Counted from the first letter of the stretch, positions 44,290 to 53,825 are shown. The stretch is DNA of 64,000 bases from a bacterium C-53 (GCA_003612525.1 RAZD01000013.1:1-64000), one strand, 5' to 3'. The notes: generated by a model from the sequence alone, not told the origin. Numbers and translations: made by a program.

Positions 44290-45201
44290 TTACTCCACAA
44301 CTCCAACTAATTCACAAAGATCTGTTACACCGTATTTTCTCATATACGCTTCAATGCCCTGTACAATCTCTTCCGTAGTATATGGATTATGAAAATTCAT
44401 TGCACCGACCGCAACGGCGCTTGCCCCCGCAAGAATAAATTCAATCGCATCCGCTGCCGAAGCGATTCCGCCCATACCGATTACCGGAATTTTTACAGCA
44501 TGTGCTGCCTGGTAAACCATCCGTACGGCTACCGGCTTTATTGCCGGCCCGGAAAGTCCGCCTGTCTTATTTGCAAGCGCAAACGTACGTCTATGGATAT
44601 CGATCTTCATTCCTGTGATTGTATTGATCAGGGAAACCGCATCAGCGCCTGCTGCCTCTGCCGCTTTCGCCATCTCGGTAATGTCCGTCACATTTGGTGA
44701 AAGTTTCATGATAATCGGCTGCTTCGCCTTTGCTTTCACGGCTTTTGTAATTTCATAAAGCGCTTCAGCACGCTGGCCGAACGCGATTGCACCTTCCTTC
44801 ACATTCGGGCAGGATACATTAATTTCCAGCAAATCCACCGGCTCGTCTCCGAGCCGTTCCACAACCTCAACATAATCTTCCGTCGTCTTCCCGCACACAT
44901 TTACCACAACACGTGTATCATATCTTTGCAGAAACGGAAGATCTCTCTCGCACAGAACATCCACGCCCGGATTCTGAAGGCCGATTGCATTCAGCATTCC
45001 TCCGTATACTTCTGCAACACGCGGTGTCGGATTGCCCTCCCACGGCACATTTGACACGCCTTTCGTCACAACCGCCCCGATCTTGTTCAAATCCACAAAT
45101 TGTCCATATTCCATGCCGCTGCCGAATGTTCCGGACGCAGTCATAACCGGATTCTTAAGCTCTACTCCCGCAATCGTCACTTTTGTATTAATTTCGCTCA
45201 T
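44290..45201 (-). CDS. pyrD: Dihydroorotate dehydrogenase, class 1B catalytic subunit
   Basis: 303 residues. Class 1B features: KNPVMTASGTFGSG near the N-terminus, the catalytic Cys in EINVSCPNVKEGAIAFG, FMN-site SLINTITGMKIDI and the C-terminal GMGGIASAADAIEFILAGASAVAVG. It oxidises dihydroorotate to orotate, passing electrons to NAD via PyrK. The ATG overlaps the pyrK stop by one base (TGATG) and GGAGG lies upstream, so subunit ratios are coupled. Confidence 0.96.
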   Translation of the reverse strand: MSEINTKVTIAGVELKNPVMTASGTFGSGMEYGQFVDLNKIGAVVTKGVSNVPWEGNPTPRVAEVYGGMLNAIGLQNPGVDVLCERDLPFLQRYDTRVVVNVCGKTTEDYVEVVERLGDEPVDLLEINVSCPNVKEGAIAFGQRAEALYEITKAVKAKAKQPIIMKLSPNVTDITEMAKAAEAAGADAVSLINTITGMKIDIHRRTFALANKTGGLSGPAIKPVAVRMVYQAAHAVKIPVIGMGGIASAADAIEFILAGASAVAVGAMNFHNPYTTEEIVQGIEAYMRKYGVTDLCELVGVVE

Positions 45202-45989
45202 CAGATATCCACCTCCTCTGCCAAAAATACCGGACCATCCGTGCAAATCCGTGCATTGTTCACATTCGAGTGGCTGTCCTTCTTTGTTGTTTTGCACACA
45301 CATCCAAGACATGCTCCTACCCCGCACGCCATACGTTCCTCAAGGGAGATGTATGCCCGAATCCCCTCCTGCTCTGAATATTGTTTCACCGCCCGAAGCA
45401 TAGGCATAGGACCGCATGCAAAGATCACATCCGCCCTTAAATGATTCTCCCTCACAGCATCAAGAACATTGCCTTTTGTGCCGGCGCTGCCGTCTTCCGT
45501 CGCAATATATACACTGCCATACGCTTCAAACTCTTTGTCTAAAAACAGTTCGTCGCGATACCCCAGCACCGAATAACATTCTCTGTTGATTGCAGTCCAT
45601 TCTTTCACAAGCTCCAGCATGGGCGGAATCCCGATGCCGCCCCCGAGTATCAAAGCTTTCTCTGACGGGTTTCCACCGCCGGAAATACCGTCAATATCAT
45701 AGCCATTTCCAAGAATTCCAAGTATGGAAACCGTATCCCCTTCCGTATATCCGGAAAATTCAGCCGTACCTGCCCCCGCAATTCTGTATACAATGCGGAT
45801 TGCACCGCCTGCCTTATCCACTTCACATATACTGATCGGACGCGGAAGGAGCATAGCGTCACTCTTTGTATAAACTGCAATAAACTGCCCTGCTCCCGCC
45901 TCCTTCGCCAATTCTGTCTTTATCCACATACTGTATATCCCGGAGGCAATCTTTGTCTGCGATAAAATAACAGCCATTTCTTTTCTCAT
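45201..45989 (-). CDS. pyrK: Dihydroorotate dehydrogenase electron transfer subunit
   Basis: 262 residues. FAD-binding RPISICEVD and YRIAGAGTAEFS motifs, an NAD-binding GGGIGIPPMLELVK loop, and a C-terminal [2Fe-2S] site with cysteines in ERMACGVGACLGCVCKT and ARICTDGPVF. It carries electrons from PyrD to NAD. Encoded between pyrC (21 bp gap) and pyrD (one-base overlap), the standard arrangement for class 1B enzymes in Firmicutes. Confidence 0.95.
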   Translation of the reverse strand: MRKEMAVILSQTKIASGIYSMWIKTELAKEAGAGQFIAVYTKSDAMLLPRPISICEVDKAGGAIRIVYRIAGAGTAEFSGYTEGDTVSILGILGNGYDIDGISGGGNPSEKALILGGGIGIPPMLELVKEWTAINRECYSVLGYRDELFLDKEFEAYGSVYIATEDGSAGTKGNVLDAVRENHLRADVIFACGPMPMLRAVKQYSEQEGIRAYISLEERMACGVGACLGCVCKTTKKDSHSNVNNARICTDGPVFLAEEVDI

Positions 45990-46010
45990 ATTTATCTATA
46001 GGCTCCTTTC

Positions 46011-47306
46011 TTATTTATCCTCCTGATACACGACGATTCCGCCGCAGATCGTGTACTTTACTTTTCCTGTCATCTCCTGCCCTAAAAACGGAGAATTTTC
46101 CGATTTTGATACGCTTTTCTCATAAACCCATTTTTCATCAGGGTCAAATATCACCACATCGGCCGGCCTGCCGGTTTGAATACATCCCGCATCAAAATGA
46201 TAGAGTTTTGCCGGATTCCATGACATACATTTTATGACATCGGCCATTGTGAGATATCCCGGTCTGACCAGACTCATAATGGCCAGTGAAAGAGCCGTTT
46301 CCAAACCGATAATTCCGCTTGGCGCCTCGGTAAACGCTCTGCTTTTCTCCTCCGTGCTGTGGGGTGCATGATCTGTCGCAATCAAATCAATGGTACCGTC
46401 TTTCAATCCATCAATCACCGCAAGCCTGTCCTCTTCCGAGCGCAGCGGAGGATTCATTTTCGCAAGTGTGCCTTTTTGTATCACCGCACTTTCGTTCAAT
46501 GTAAAATGATGTGGCGTGGCCTCCGCGTGAATGTTTTCTCTTCTTTTTCCCGAAACGTCCGCCCGCTTTGCCCTGCGAACCAGATCAACTGCCTCAGCCG
46601 AACTGATATGCTGAATATTTATTGCTGCGCCGGTTTCAAGCGCAAGCGACAGATCACGTTCTACAAGACTGATTTCTGCCATACGGTCTGCCCCGCCAAG
46701 TCCGAGTCCGGCTGATACACTTCCCGAATTAATGCCGCTTTGCTGAATATACGCGGGATTCTCTTCGTGAAAGCTGAGCGGAACATCAAGTCTTACCGCC
46801 TCTTCCATCGCCTCTCTCACAAGCGCTTCATCCATAATCGGAACACCGTCATCCGTAAATCCGGGTGCGCCTGCACTTTTTAAGAGCGGCATATTGGTCC
46901 TTTCTTTTCCCTTCATGCCAGATGTAACAGCCCCAGCCTGATATATATGAATCCCTGTCTGCTTTCCTTTCTCTGCCACATAGCGAATTGTCTCTTCATG
47001 GTCAGCGGCTGGTACCGTGTTCGCCATACACACAACAGAAGTAAAACCTCCTCTTTTCGCGGCTGCCGCTCCTGTCAGAATATCCTCTTTATACGTAAGA
47101 CCCGGGTCTCTGAAATGCACATGAACATCAATCAGTCCCGGCGCCGTAATCATTCCCGTGCCGTCAATGATGCATACATCTTCCGTCTTCTCAGCCGAAA
47201 TCTCCTTTGAAATTTCCGCAATCTTCCCATCTTCTATCAGAAGATCGCAGATTTCATCAGTTTTTGTGGCCGGGTCAATCAACCGTGTGTTCCTTATCCA
47301 TATCAT
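46011..47306 (-). CDS. pyrC: Dihydroorotase
   Basis: 431 residues of the amidohydrolase superfamily, class I. Metal-binding DVHVHFRDPGLTYKEDI, the substrate-site NPPLRSEEDR and the DLIATDHAPHSTEEK motif are intact. It cyclises carbamoyl-aspartate to dihydroorotate. Its ATG overlaps the stop of the PrcB-like lipoprotein gene by four bases (ATGA), so the two are coupled. Confidence 0.96.
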   Translation of the reverse strand: MIWIRNTRLIDPATKTDEICDLLIEDGKIAEISKEISAEKTEDVCIIDGTGMITAPGLIDVHVHFRDPGLTYKEDILTGAAAAKRGGFTSVVCMANTVPAADHEETIRYVAEKGKQTGIHIYQAGAVTSGMKGKERTNMPLLKSAGAPGFTDDGVPIMDEALVREAMEEAVRLDVPLSFHEENPAYIQQSGINSGSVSAGLGLGGADRMAEISLVERDLSLALETGAAINIQHISSAEAVDLVRRAKRADVSGKRRENIHAEATPHHFTLNESAVIQKGTLAKMNPPLRSEEDRLAVIDGLKDGTIDLIATDHAPHSTEEKSRAFTEAPSGIIGLETALSLAIMSLVRPGYLTMADVIKCMSWNPAKLYHFDAGCIQTGRPADVVIFDPDEKWVYEKSVSKSENSPFLGQEMTGKVKYTICGGIVVYQEDK

Positions 47307-47731
47307 TTGACTGGCGCTCCCTTCTCTGCACGTTTTTTAAGCTCCACTTCCTCCGTCTTTATTACTATGTAGGGGTAGGAAGGGCTTTGTGGCACATTCT
47401 CCGATTTATCCGGGCCGATAAACTCCGTATCAAGCACGACACCTCCATCCGTTTGATACACTGCGTTTACCTTAATGCTATAGCCTCCTGTCTGCTGCAT
47501 TCCAAACCCCCGGCAAAAATACGTATATCCTGCATCCGAAAAAGCGATTTCAAAACGTTCTGACTTTCTTTCATTAATCATTTGAAGAAGTTCCTTTGGA
47601 AGCTTATCCTCACAGACCACGGTAAATTCAAGATCACGGATTTTTTCAGGTTCTTTGGACCCGGAAGCGCATCCGGCAAGAAATGCGGCAAGAAAAATGG
47701 TTAATATCCACAAACATTTCTGTTTCATCAT
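47303..47731 (-). CDS. PrcB-like lipoprotein heading the pyr operon
   Basis: 142 residues with a lipoprotein signal (LAAFLAGC, Cys21). The mature part has the PrcB C-terminal pattern: FCRGFGMQQTGGYSIKVNAVYQ, then SPSYPYIVIKTEEV. In Treponema, PrcB regulates a protease complex; in Firmicutes such small lipoproteins are uncharacterised. AGGG precedes the double ATG. It is coupled to pyrC by a four-base overlap, so it is read with pyrimidine genes although nothing links it to that pathway. Confidence 0.75.
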   Translation of the reverse strand: MMKQKCLWILTIFLAAFLAGCASGSKEPEKIRDLEFTVVCEDKLPKELLQMINERKSERFEIAFSDAGYTYFCRGFGMQQTGGYSIKVNAVYQTDGGVVLDTEFIGPDKSENVPQSPSYPYIVIKTEEVELKKRAEKGAPVK

Positions 47732-47743
47732 TCTTTTCCCTGA

Positions 47744-47772
47744 GTTTCTTTCTTTTATTTTATGAAAGAAAC
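47744..47772 (-). promoter_or_regulatory. 9-bp inverted repeat before the PrcB-pyr operon
   Basis: GTTTCTTTC/GAAAGAAAC (47744-47752 and 47764-47772), perfect, 11-base loop. On the minus strand the second arm ends a few bases before the AGGG ribosome site. It may be a 5' leader hairpin or operator. It does not match a PyrR anti-antiterminator, and no U-tract terminator follows. Confidence 0.5.
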
Positions 47773-47860
47773 CGGAGAATCATTCTATAATTCTTCCTGA
47801 TTATCATCGGATTCAGTTACAATTTACCACAGTTATAAATACACCGTCAATTGAAATCTC

Positions 47861-47889
47861 TTGACGTAATACATAAAAACGTGCAAAAT
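47861..47889 (+). promoter_or_regulatory. plsC: Promoter of plsC
   Basis: TTGACG (47861-47866) and CAAAAT (47884-47889), 17 bp apart. It is followed by a GGGGG ribosome site and the plsC ATG at 47919, and is divergent to the PrcB-pyr operon. Confidence 0.6.
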
Positions 47890-47918
47890 AGGAATATATT
47901 ACACTTGGGGGTAAAATC

Positions 47919-48665
47919 ATGATACGTTTTACATTGGTTGTTTTATTTTTATTTCTCTTCCTGATTTGCAGTGTTCCCGTTGTGATTGTAGAATGGATGA
48001 TAGGAAAACTGGGCTATCAGGAAATGAAAGATAAAAGCTCGCTTGCTATTGTCAACTGGGCTTTCCGCGTTGTTATTTTTCTGTCGGGTACAAAGGTTCA
48101 CGTGATTGGGGAAGAAAATGTGCCTAAAGATCAGGCGGTTGTCTATATTCCAAATCACAGAAGTTATTTTGATATCATTCTCACTTATGTACGTGTCCCA
48201 CGGCCGACCGGGTACATTGCAAAAAAAGAAATGCTGCGTTACCCGGTACTGAAAGACTGGATGAAAAATCTTCACTGTAAATTCCTGGACCGCAATGATA
48301 TGAAAGCCGGAATGAAAATGATTCTGGATGCGATTGCAGATCTTAAAAACGGAATTTCCATCTGCATATTCCCGGAGGGAACGCGTAACCGAAAAAGCAA
48401 AGACATGATGCCATTTAAGGAAGGAAGTCTTAAAATCGCCGAAAAATCGGGATGTCCGATTATTCCTGTTGCGATTACCAATTCATCGGCAATTTTCGAA
48501 GACCACATTCCAAAAATTAAAAAGGCCCACGTAATCATTGAATACGGTGAGCCTATTTATACAAAAGAACTAAGCGGCAATGACAGAAAATTCATCGGCG
48601 CTTATACACAGCGACAGATCAACGCTATGCTTCAAAAACATGATCTTTCAGTCTATTCACGATAG
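47919..48665 (+). CDS. plsC: 1-acyl-sn-glycerol-3-phosphate acyltransferase
   Basis: 248 residues. An N-terminal hydrophobic anchor (3-25) is followed by the acyltransferase motifs: block I NHRSYFD (HxxxxD), block III FPEGTRNRKSKD, and VIPVAITNSS. It acylates lysophosphatidate to phosphatidate at the inner membrane face. Its last 41 bases overlap the end of murF on the opposite strand, an unusual tail-to-tail overlap; both readings keep family-typical C-termini, so neither is truncated. Confidence 0.92.
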   Translation: MIRFTLVVLFLFLFLICSVPVVIVEWMIGKLGYQEMKDKSSLAIVNWAFRVVIFLSGTKVHVIGEENVPKDQAVVYIPNHRSYFDIILTYVRVPRPTGYIAKKEMLRYPVLKDWMKNLHCKFLDRNDMKAGMKMILDAIADLKNGISICIFPEGTRNRKSKDMMPFKEGSLKIAEKSGCPIIPVAITNSSAIFEDHIPKIKKAHVIIEYGEPIYTKELSGNDRKFIGAYTQRQINAMLQKHDLSVYSR

Positions 48666-50007
48666 ATTCAAAATGCATTCCACGGGAGGCTTTGACGAGT
48701 ACGGAGTCTCCCTTCTTTATGGCAGACAAAAGGGCTTCCTCAAGCTCCTCCGTATTTCTATAGTGCCTTACACAATCCCCTTTCAGATAACGCTTCGCGC
48801 CATCGGCCATATGAACAGCATTCTCACCGGCGCATAAAAGCAGATCGACACCCTGCTTCCCTGCATACGCTCCCGTATCCGCATGCATCCTGTCAGCGTC
48901 CTCGCCAAGCTCAAACATGTCACCGAGAACTGCCACTTTTCTCGTATCTGCACAGAGCAGTAAATCAATCGCCGATTTCATGGAAACAGGATTTGCATTA
49001 TAGCAGTCATCAATGATCGTAATGCTTCCCGTATCCACCAGATTACTGCGTCCGCTGACCGGCTTTACGGAGCATATTCCCTGTACAACCTCCTCCTGCG
49101 TAAGCCCGCATTCTCTTCCGATCAAAGCGGCAGCGGCAGAATTTAAAGCCATATGTCTGCCTGGCAAATTGATCTTTGCAGAGTATGCATTCTTTCCGTC
49201 ATGGATTGTGAAACGGCTGCCGCTCAATCCCAGACTTTCAATCTCTGACACATATACGTCATTCCCCTCCTCAAATCCAAAAGTTTTGGGAATAATACCC
49301 CTCACATCTTTTATCATTCCAAGATGAGAATCATCCCCATTTACAACAATCACGCCTTCCGGATTCATATGGCCGAAAATCTCAGATTTCGCCTTTAGAA
49401 TCCCTTCCTGAGTCTTCAGATTCTCCAGATGGCAGAAACCAATATTTGTTATCACGCACAGATCGGGTTTGGCAATGAAACTCAGACGATCCATCTCCCC
49501 AAAATCACTGATTCCCATCTCAAGAACAGCTATCTCATGCTCTTCGCGAATACTCAGTACAGTCAGCGGAAGGCCGACTTCATTATTCAGATTCCCCTGA
49601 GTCTTTAATACACGGTATTTCTGTGCAAGGACAGATGCAATTACTTCCTTTGTGCTCGTCTTTCCAACGCTGCCCGTGATTCCGACAACCTTTACCGGAA
49701 GCTGCCGCCGGTAAAATTCCGCAATATCCTTAAGCGCCTGAAAAGAAGAATCTACGAGAATACAGGGTCCCGCCGGATTCTCAGGACGCTTTTCACAGAC
49801 CACGCATAATGCGCCTTTTTCAAAGACCTGAGAAATAAAATCGTGCCCGTCCACACGTTCTCCAACTGTCGCCAGAAACAGAAACCCTTCCTCCACTTTC
49901 CTGCTGTCAAGCACAACGCCCTCTACAGTCTTACTGCGCAGCCCCTCATCTCCGATATATGTGCCGCTGCACGCTGCCACTATATTTTCAAGAGTCATAT
50001 TTTTCAT
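48625..50007 (-). CDS. murF: UDP-N-acetylmuramoyl-tripeptide--D-alanyl-D-alanine ligase
   Basis: 460 residues. The Mur ligase P-loop is VVGITGSVGKTSTKEVIASVLAQ; NLNNEVGLPLTVL, GDMFELGEDADRMH and DCYNANPVSMKSAIDLL are also typical of MurF. It adds D-Ala-D-Ala to the UDP-MurNAc tripeptide. The start is the ATG eight bases after AAAGG, 19 bp past ddl, whose product it uses. Final gene of a ten-gene run; its 3' end overlaps plsC. Confidence 0.95.
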   Translation of the reverse strand: MKNMTLENIVAACSGTYIGDEGLRSKTVEGVVLDSRKVEEGFLFLATVGERVDGHDFISQVFEKGALCVVCEKRPENPAGPCILVDSSFQALKDIAEFYRRQLPVKVVGITGSVGKTSTKEVIASVLAQKYRVLKTQGNLNNEVGLPLTVLSIREEHEIAVLEMGISDFGEMDRLSFIAKPDLCVITNIGFCHLENLKTQEGILKAKSEIFGHMNPEGVIVVNGDDSHLGMIKDVRGIIPKTFGFEEGNDVYVSEIESLGLSGSRFTIHDGKNAYSAKINLPGRHMALNSAAAALIGRECGLTQEEVVQGICSVKPVSGRSNLVDTGSITIIDDCYNANPVSMKSAIDLLLCADTRKVAVLGDMFELGEDADRMHADTGAYAGKQGVDLLLCAGENAVHMADGAKRYLKGDCVRHYRNTEELEEALLSAIKKGDSVLVKASRGMHFESIVNRLKDHVFEA

Positions 50008-50026
50008 AGCAATTGCCTTTCCGCAT

Positions 50027-51076
50027 TTACCTGCCCGCATATTTTTTTAGTGAAACCTCGATCAGTTTCTCACATAAATCAGGGAAATCAATGCCAAGCG
50101 CTGCCGCTTCCTGCGGTATCAGACTCGTTCTTGTCATACCAGGCAGCGTATTCGCTTCCAGGCAGAAAAATTCGTTCTTGGCATTCATCATAAAATCCAT
50201 TCTCGCATATGCCGACATTCCAAGCGCATGATAGGCACGAACCGCACATGCCTGCATCGCTCTCGCAGTCTTTTCCGGTAAGTCAGCCGGACATGTTTCC
50301 ACCGTACTACCTGGCTGATATTTATTCTTATAATCGTAGAATCCCTGAATCGGCGCAATCTCAATCACCGGATAAGCTTCCCCGTCCACAACTGCAATTG
50401 AAAATTCACGCCCCTTTATGTACTCCTCCACCACAATGTCAGCGTCATACTGCCTTGCGTCGCTTACCGCCTTTTCATACTCTGCCCGGTTATTCGCAAT
50501 ATAAACGCCAACCGAGGAGCCGCCGCACGATGTCTTTACCACACAGGGATACCCCAGATCGGGAAGCGCCAAAGAATCTTTTGGAATAATTTCATACTCA
50601 GGCGTTGACACATGAAAATGACGAAAGATCATCTTTGTCAGGCATTTATCCATTCCAAGCGCGCTGCTCAGATAATCGCTTCCCGTATATCGGATTCCCA
50701 ACAGGTCAAAAGCCGCCTGGATTTTACCATTTTCACCATTTTCGCCGTGCAGCGCTAAAAATACGATATCCGCCGCCCTGCAAAGCTCGATGACATTAGG
50801 ACCGAAGTAACAATCCGAATTTTCTTTCCGCAAAGACTTGATATCCTCAAGATCAGGATTTGTTTCGCCCACTTTCCCGACGTCTTGGCTCCAGTCCCGG
50901 GCGCTTTCAAACAGCCTCTCCGGACAGTCCGCATCTTCCCCGTCATATCCGCAGTATACGTCAATCAGAATTGCCTGATGCCCCTTTTCCCTGAGTGCAT
51001 TATATACCATAGAGCCTGTCGCAAGCGATACGTCACGCTCCATGCTTGTTCCTCCTGCCAAAACCGTGATTTTCAT
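50027..51076 (-). CDS. ddl: D-alanine--D-alanine ligase
   Basis: 349 residues, ATP-grasp. Opening KITVLAGGTSMERDVSLATG, VFLALHGENGENGKIQAAFD, the grasp region CVVKTSCGGSSVGVYI and EEYIKGREFSIAV, and the ending EANTLPGMTRTSLIPQEA. It forms D-Ala-D-Ala for MurF. The ATG follows AAAGG by nine bases and lies four bp past the upstream membrane-protein gene; a longer in-frame reading overlaps that gene and has no homology. The usual S-E in the opening motif is M-E here, which is also seen in other Ddl-like enzymes. Confidence 0.95.
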   Translation of the reverse strand: MKITVLAGGTSMERDVSLATGSMVYNALREKGHQAILIDVYCGYDGEDADCPERLFESARDWSQDVGKVGETNPDLEDIKSLRKENSDCYFGPNVIELCRAADIVFLALHGENGENGKIQAAFDLLGIRYTGSDYLSSALGMDKCLTKMIFRHFHVSTPEYEIIPKDSLALPDLGYPCVVKTSCGGSSVGVYIANNRAEYEKAVSDARQYDADIVVEEYIKGREFSIAVVDGEAYPVIEIAPIQGFYDYKNKYQPGSTVETCPADLPEKTARAMQACAVRAYHALGMSAYARMDFMMNAKNEFFCLEANTLPGMTRTSLIPQEAAALGIDFPDLCEKLIEVSLKKYAGR

Positions 51077-51080
51077 ATTT

Positions 51081-52757
51081 TCATACCTTTGCCTTTCTTG
51101 TCTTATAGAAGAACGCAGCGCACAATAGAACAACCGCCGACACAGATACCGCCAATGATACTTTCTGCAAAACCGTTCCTCCATAATAGATATGAACCGT
51201 TCTGCTGCTCTCAAGCATCACACGGCACTGCCCGTTCGTACCGTTACCATCAACACTCAGTACATTCCCTTCAACATCCTCAGCGCAATATCCTTTATAA
51301 TAGATATACGGCACATCCACATAAGATGCATCTGCACTGATATCTGAGACGTACATTTCATTCTTCTTCCGCATGACCTCATATGTATTTCCAATGTTAT
51401 CTTCTGCCATATCCGCATTGCGAATCAACGCATCACGATCAGACACGCCTGCCGGAAGCCACTCTCCACCGATTACATTTCCCGTAAACGGCGCATAACT
51501 GTAATAATCATCAGAGTAAGAATAATACCCTTCCTCGTTGCGCTGTATATTCCCGGAAAAACCAATCAATGCTGCCCCTAACAGAAACAGGAAGGCAATC
51601 TGTCCCATGCGCGTCTGGAAAACAGGCACATTCCTCGCACTGAAGGTCTGAATCTCTGACAAAATTAATTTCACAAACTCCTCCATATAAATGGATGCGG
51701 ATACGGAGAGAAGTACGCATGACATGATAAAAAGCCGCCACGGAAACTGTACGAAACCTAATATATTCTGAACTCGCGCCCAGGGAAACAGATTCGTTGC
51801 CCCAAGCGTAAAAAGAATGCCAAACGCCGTACAAATATCCGCAAATCTCACGACTCCTGTCTTTTCATGGCGTACAAAAAGGCCTGGAAGCAGCAAAAGG
51901 AATGGCACGATGCCCATACCTGGATTCACGTTGCGAAAGATTTCCCTGACCTGGAGCATCCCATAAGCCAGATCAAAATAATTATCGCCCGAATGAAACG
52001 ATGCTGACATAAACTGCTCCAGAATCGGAACCCAGTAAAATGAAGTCAGAACTGCCACGAATATTGCTGTCACACATAGTTTCAGCAGTTCCTTTCTCTG
52101 TTTCCAGTACTTCGAAAATGAGAAAAGAAAAGCTGTCAGATACAATCCTATACAGAAAACCGTCGTAGTCGTATGGCAGAGCAGTACACCTGCCATCCCG
52201 ATTCCCATCATGGCAGGGTGTTCAATCTTTGCATTTACAAGCTCATAAAGACCAAATACCACAAACGGCAGGAAAATAAAAGCCGTATATTCCCCTGCCG
52301 CACTTCTGGTATAAATATCATCTACATGATACTGGGACAATGTCAGAATCACGGCTGCCGCTGATGCGCTGTAAACAGACCCTGTTATCTTTTGGGTGCA
52401 GTAAAAAGCAGACGCGTATGTGGCAATCAGGCAAAACGCAATAAATATATGGTAGCACGCATTGATTCCCACACCCAAAGCCCGCAGAACTGCCGGAATA
52501 TACAACAAAAAATCAGGATAGAAAAGCGAACTTGCATAACCCTGCCCGCCGAAAAAAAGCACATTGATTTTTAAGAACGGCTTTCCCATCAGGATTCCTT
52601 CCTTCAATGCTTCAATACGCAGCAAATGATACTCTATGTCATGTCCGTTGATACAGTTTCCGGTCATAAGAGGCGTGCACACAAAAAAGATTGTGATGAG
52701 AAATATTCCAAGAACAAACATATTCTGTTTTGATAACCGTGCTTTTTTCAGTTTCAT
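51081..52757 (-). CDS. Polytopic membrane protein, GT-C / PTPS-related type
   Basis: 558 residues with about 11-12 membrane helices. The first outer loop GNCINGHDIEYHLLRIEALKE has the acidic Asp-Ile-Glu and His that mark GT-C-fold glycosyltransferase-like proteins, and YPDFLLYIPAVLRALG follows the usual pattern of the PTPS-related membrane family (PF10131-like). The C-terminal 130 residues are extracytoplasmic. Donor and acceptor are unknown; polyprenyl-linked sugars would be usual. Packed between the methyltransferase gene and ddl (four bp). Confidence 0.75.
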   Translation of the reverse strand: MKLKKARLSKQNMFVLGIFLITIFFVCTPLMTGNCINGHDIEYHLLRIEALKEGILMGKPFLKINVLFFGGQGYASSLFYPDFLLYIPAVLRALGVGINACYHIFIAFCLIATYASAFYCTQKITGSVYSASAAAVILTLSQYHVDDIYTRSAAGEYTAFIFLPFVVFGLYELVNAKIEHPAMMGIGMAGVLLCHTTTTVFCIGLYLTAFLFSFSKYWKQRKELLKLCVTAIFVAVLTSFYWVPILEQFMSASFHSGDNYFDLAYGMLQVREIFRNVNPGMGIVPFLLLLPGLFVRHEKTGVVRFADICTAFGILFTLGATNLFPWARVQNILGFVQFPWRLFIMSCVLLSVSASIYMEEFVKLILSEIQTFSARNVPVFQTRMGQIAFLFLLGAALIGFSGNIQRNEEGYYSYSDDYYSYAPFTGNVIGGEWLPAGVSDRDALIRNADMAEDNIGNTYEVMRKKNEMYVSDISADASYVDVPYIYYKGYCAEDVEGNVLSVDGNGTNGQCRVMLESSRTVHIYYGGTVLQKVSLAVSVSAVVLLCAAFFYKTRKAKV

Positions 52758-52796
52758 CCTTCTACCCCCGTGCTGACGTTATCCGCTCTTCTCACG

Positions 52797-53825
52797 CTAC
52801 CTGCGTTTCAAAAGCATATGAATTTCCGAAGCAAATTCACTTTTATCCACTACAAACTGCAAATCGTCAATCAGAGGAAGGAATTTTTCTGAAAAATAAT
52901 CCTTCAAACGCGGATTTCCATTCTGCTCAAGCGTTACGCAGATAAAACGGTACAAATCCATCACATCAGAACCGAACTTCCATACGGCACAAGGCTCAAA
53001 TCCCATACGGTCTGCCATATACTTTAAAGAATCGTCCGAAAATAAATGTGTATGTGTCCCGCCCAGGTGCCTGTTATAGCAAGTCTGATGCGATGCTTCA
53101 AAAACTGCGCTGAAAGAAAACATCGGAACAGACAGGAAAAGATACCGGATGTTCCGATTTTCCTGAATGGTATCAAGAATCTCATCGAGATTGATAATGT
53201 GTTCCAGCACCCCGATCGCTGATATGACATTTTTATCTGTCTTTTTCAGAACATCCGCTATCGCTTCACTGTCAACCTGCGTTAAGATGTCTTCCCCTGC
53301 CATCTTATTGGCAAACTCTACCTGCGCCCGTGAAATCTCGATCCCTTCCGCTTTCGCGCCAAGCTTTCTCATTGCACGTACAAAATATCCGCTTCCCGCG
53401 CCATCATCAAGCAAATCAATCTCAGACAAATCCATATTGTCTTTTTTCAGGCTGTCAACCAAAAACTGTGCCTTCGGCACATAGATCATATTCAGCCGTT
53501 TCTCATAATTTTCCCGGTCTTTTGCCGTATAATTATATGCATAATCATCTTCAATATAAACTTTATTTGCAAATGCTTCCGTATCCTGAAATTCGCCGCT
53601 TAAATGATGGCACTTCGGGCAGAGGTAATACCATACTTTATGACTCTTAAAAAGCGGCTCCCCCTCAATCGGTGCGCTGCACATCTTACAGCGCTCACGC
53701 TTCGGCTGAGCAGCAAACACATCCGCCATCCCATCCGCCATTGCAAGCATCCGCTCATTCTGTTCAAAAAAATCACTTTTTATCCCGATCAAATCACCAA
53801 GAGGCTTTCCGTATTTTTTTTCCAT
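52797..53825 (-). CDS. Class I SAM-dependent methyltransferase with zinc knuckle
   Basis: About 342 residues. A treble-clef or knuckle (CKMCSAPI and YLCPKCHHL, about 45-75) precedes the methyltransferase domain (about 120-250) with IDLLDDGAGSGYFVRAMRKLG and AKAEGIEISRAQVEFA, the SAM-binding and acidic strand-2 motifs, and SAIGVLEHI. The zinc-plus-methyltransferase order recalls sugar C-methyltransferases but the C-terminal domain differs. The ATG start is 14 bases from GGAG; an in-frame GTG 42 bases upstream is possible. Lies in a surface-polymer gene run, so a carbohydrate substrate is plausible. Confidence 0.78.
   Translation of the reverse strand: MEKKYGKPLGDLIGIKSDFFEQNERMLAMADGMADVFAAQPKRERCKMCSAPIEGEPLFKSHKVWYYLCPKCHHLSGEFQDTEAFANKVYIEDDYAYNYTAKDRENYEKRLNMIYVPKAQFLVDSLKKDNMDLSEIDLLDDGAGSGYFVRAMRKLGAKAEGIEISRAQVEFANKMAGEDILTQVDSEAIADVLKKTDKNVISAIGVLEHIINLDEILDTIQENRNIRYLFLSVPMFSFSAVFEASHQTCYNRHLGGTHTHLFSDDSLKYMADRMGFEPCAVWKFGSDVMDLYRFICVTLEQNGNPRLKDYFSEKFLPLIDDLQFVVDKSEFASEIHMLLKRR

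Noticed and set aside
47732-47918. PyrR-type attenuator before the pyr genes
   Set aside because: No PyrR-binding consensus and no terminator/antiterminator pair; only a simple 9-bp inverted repeat is present.
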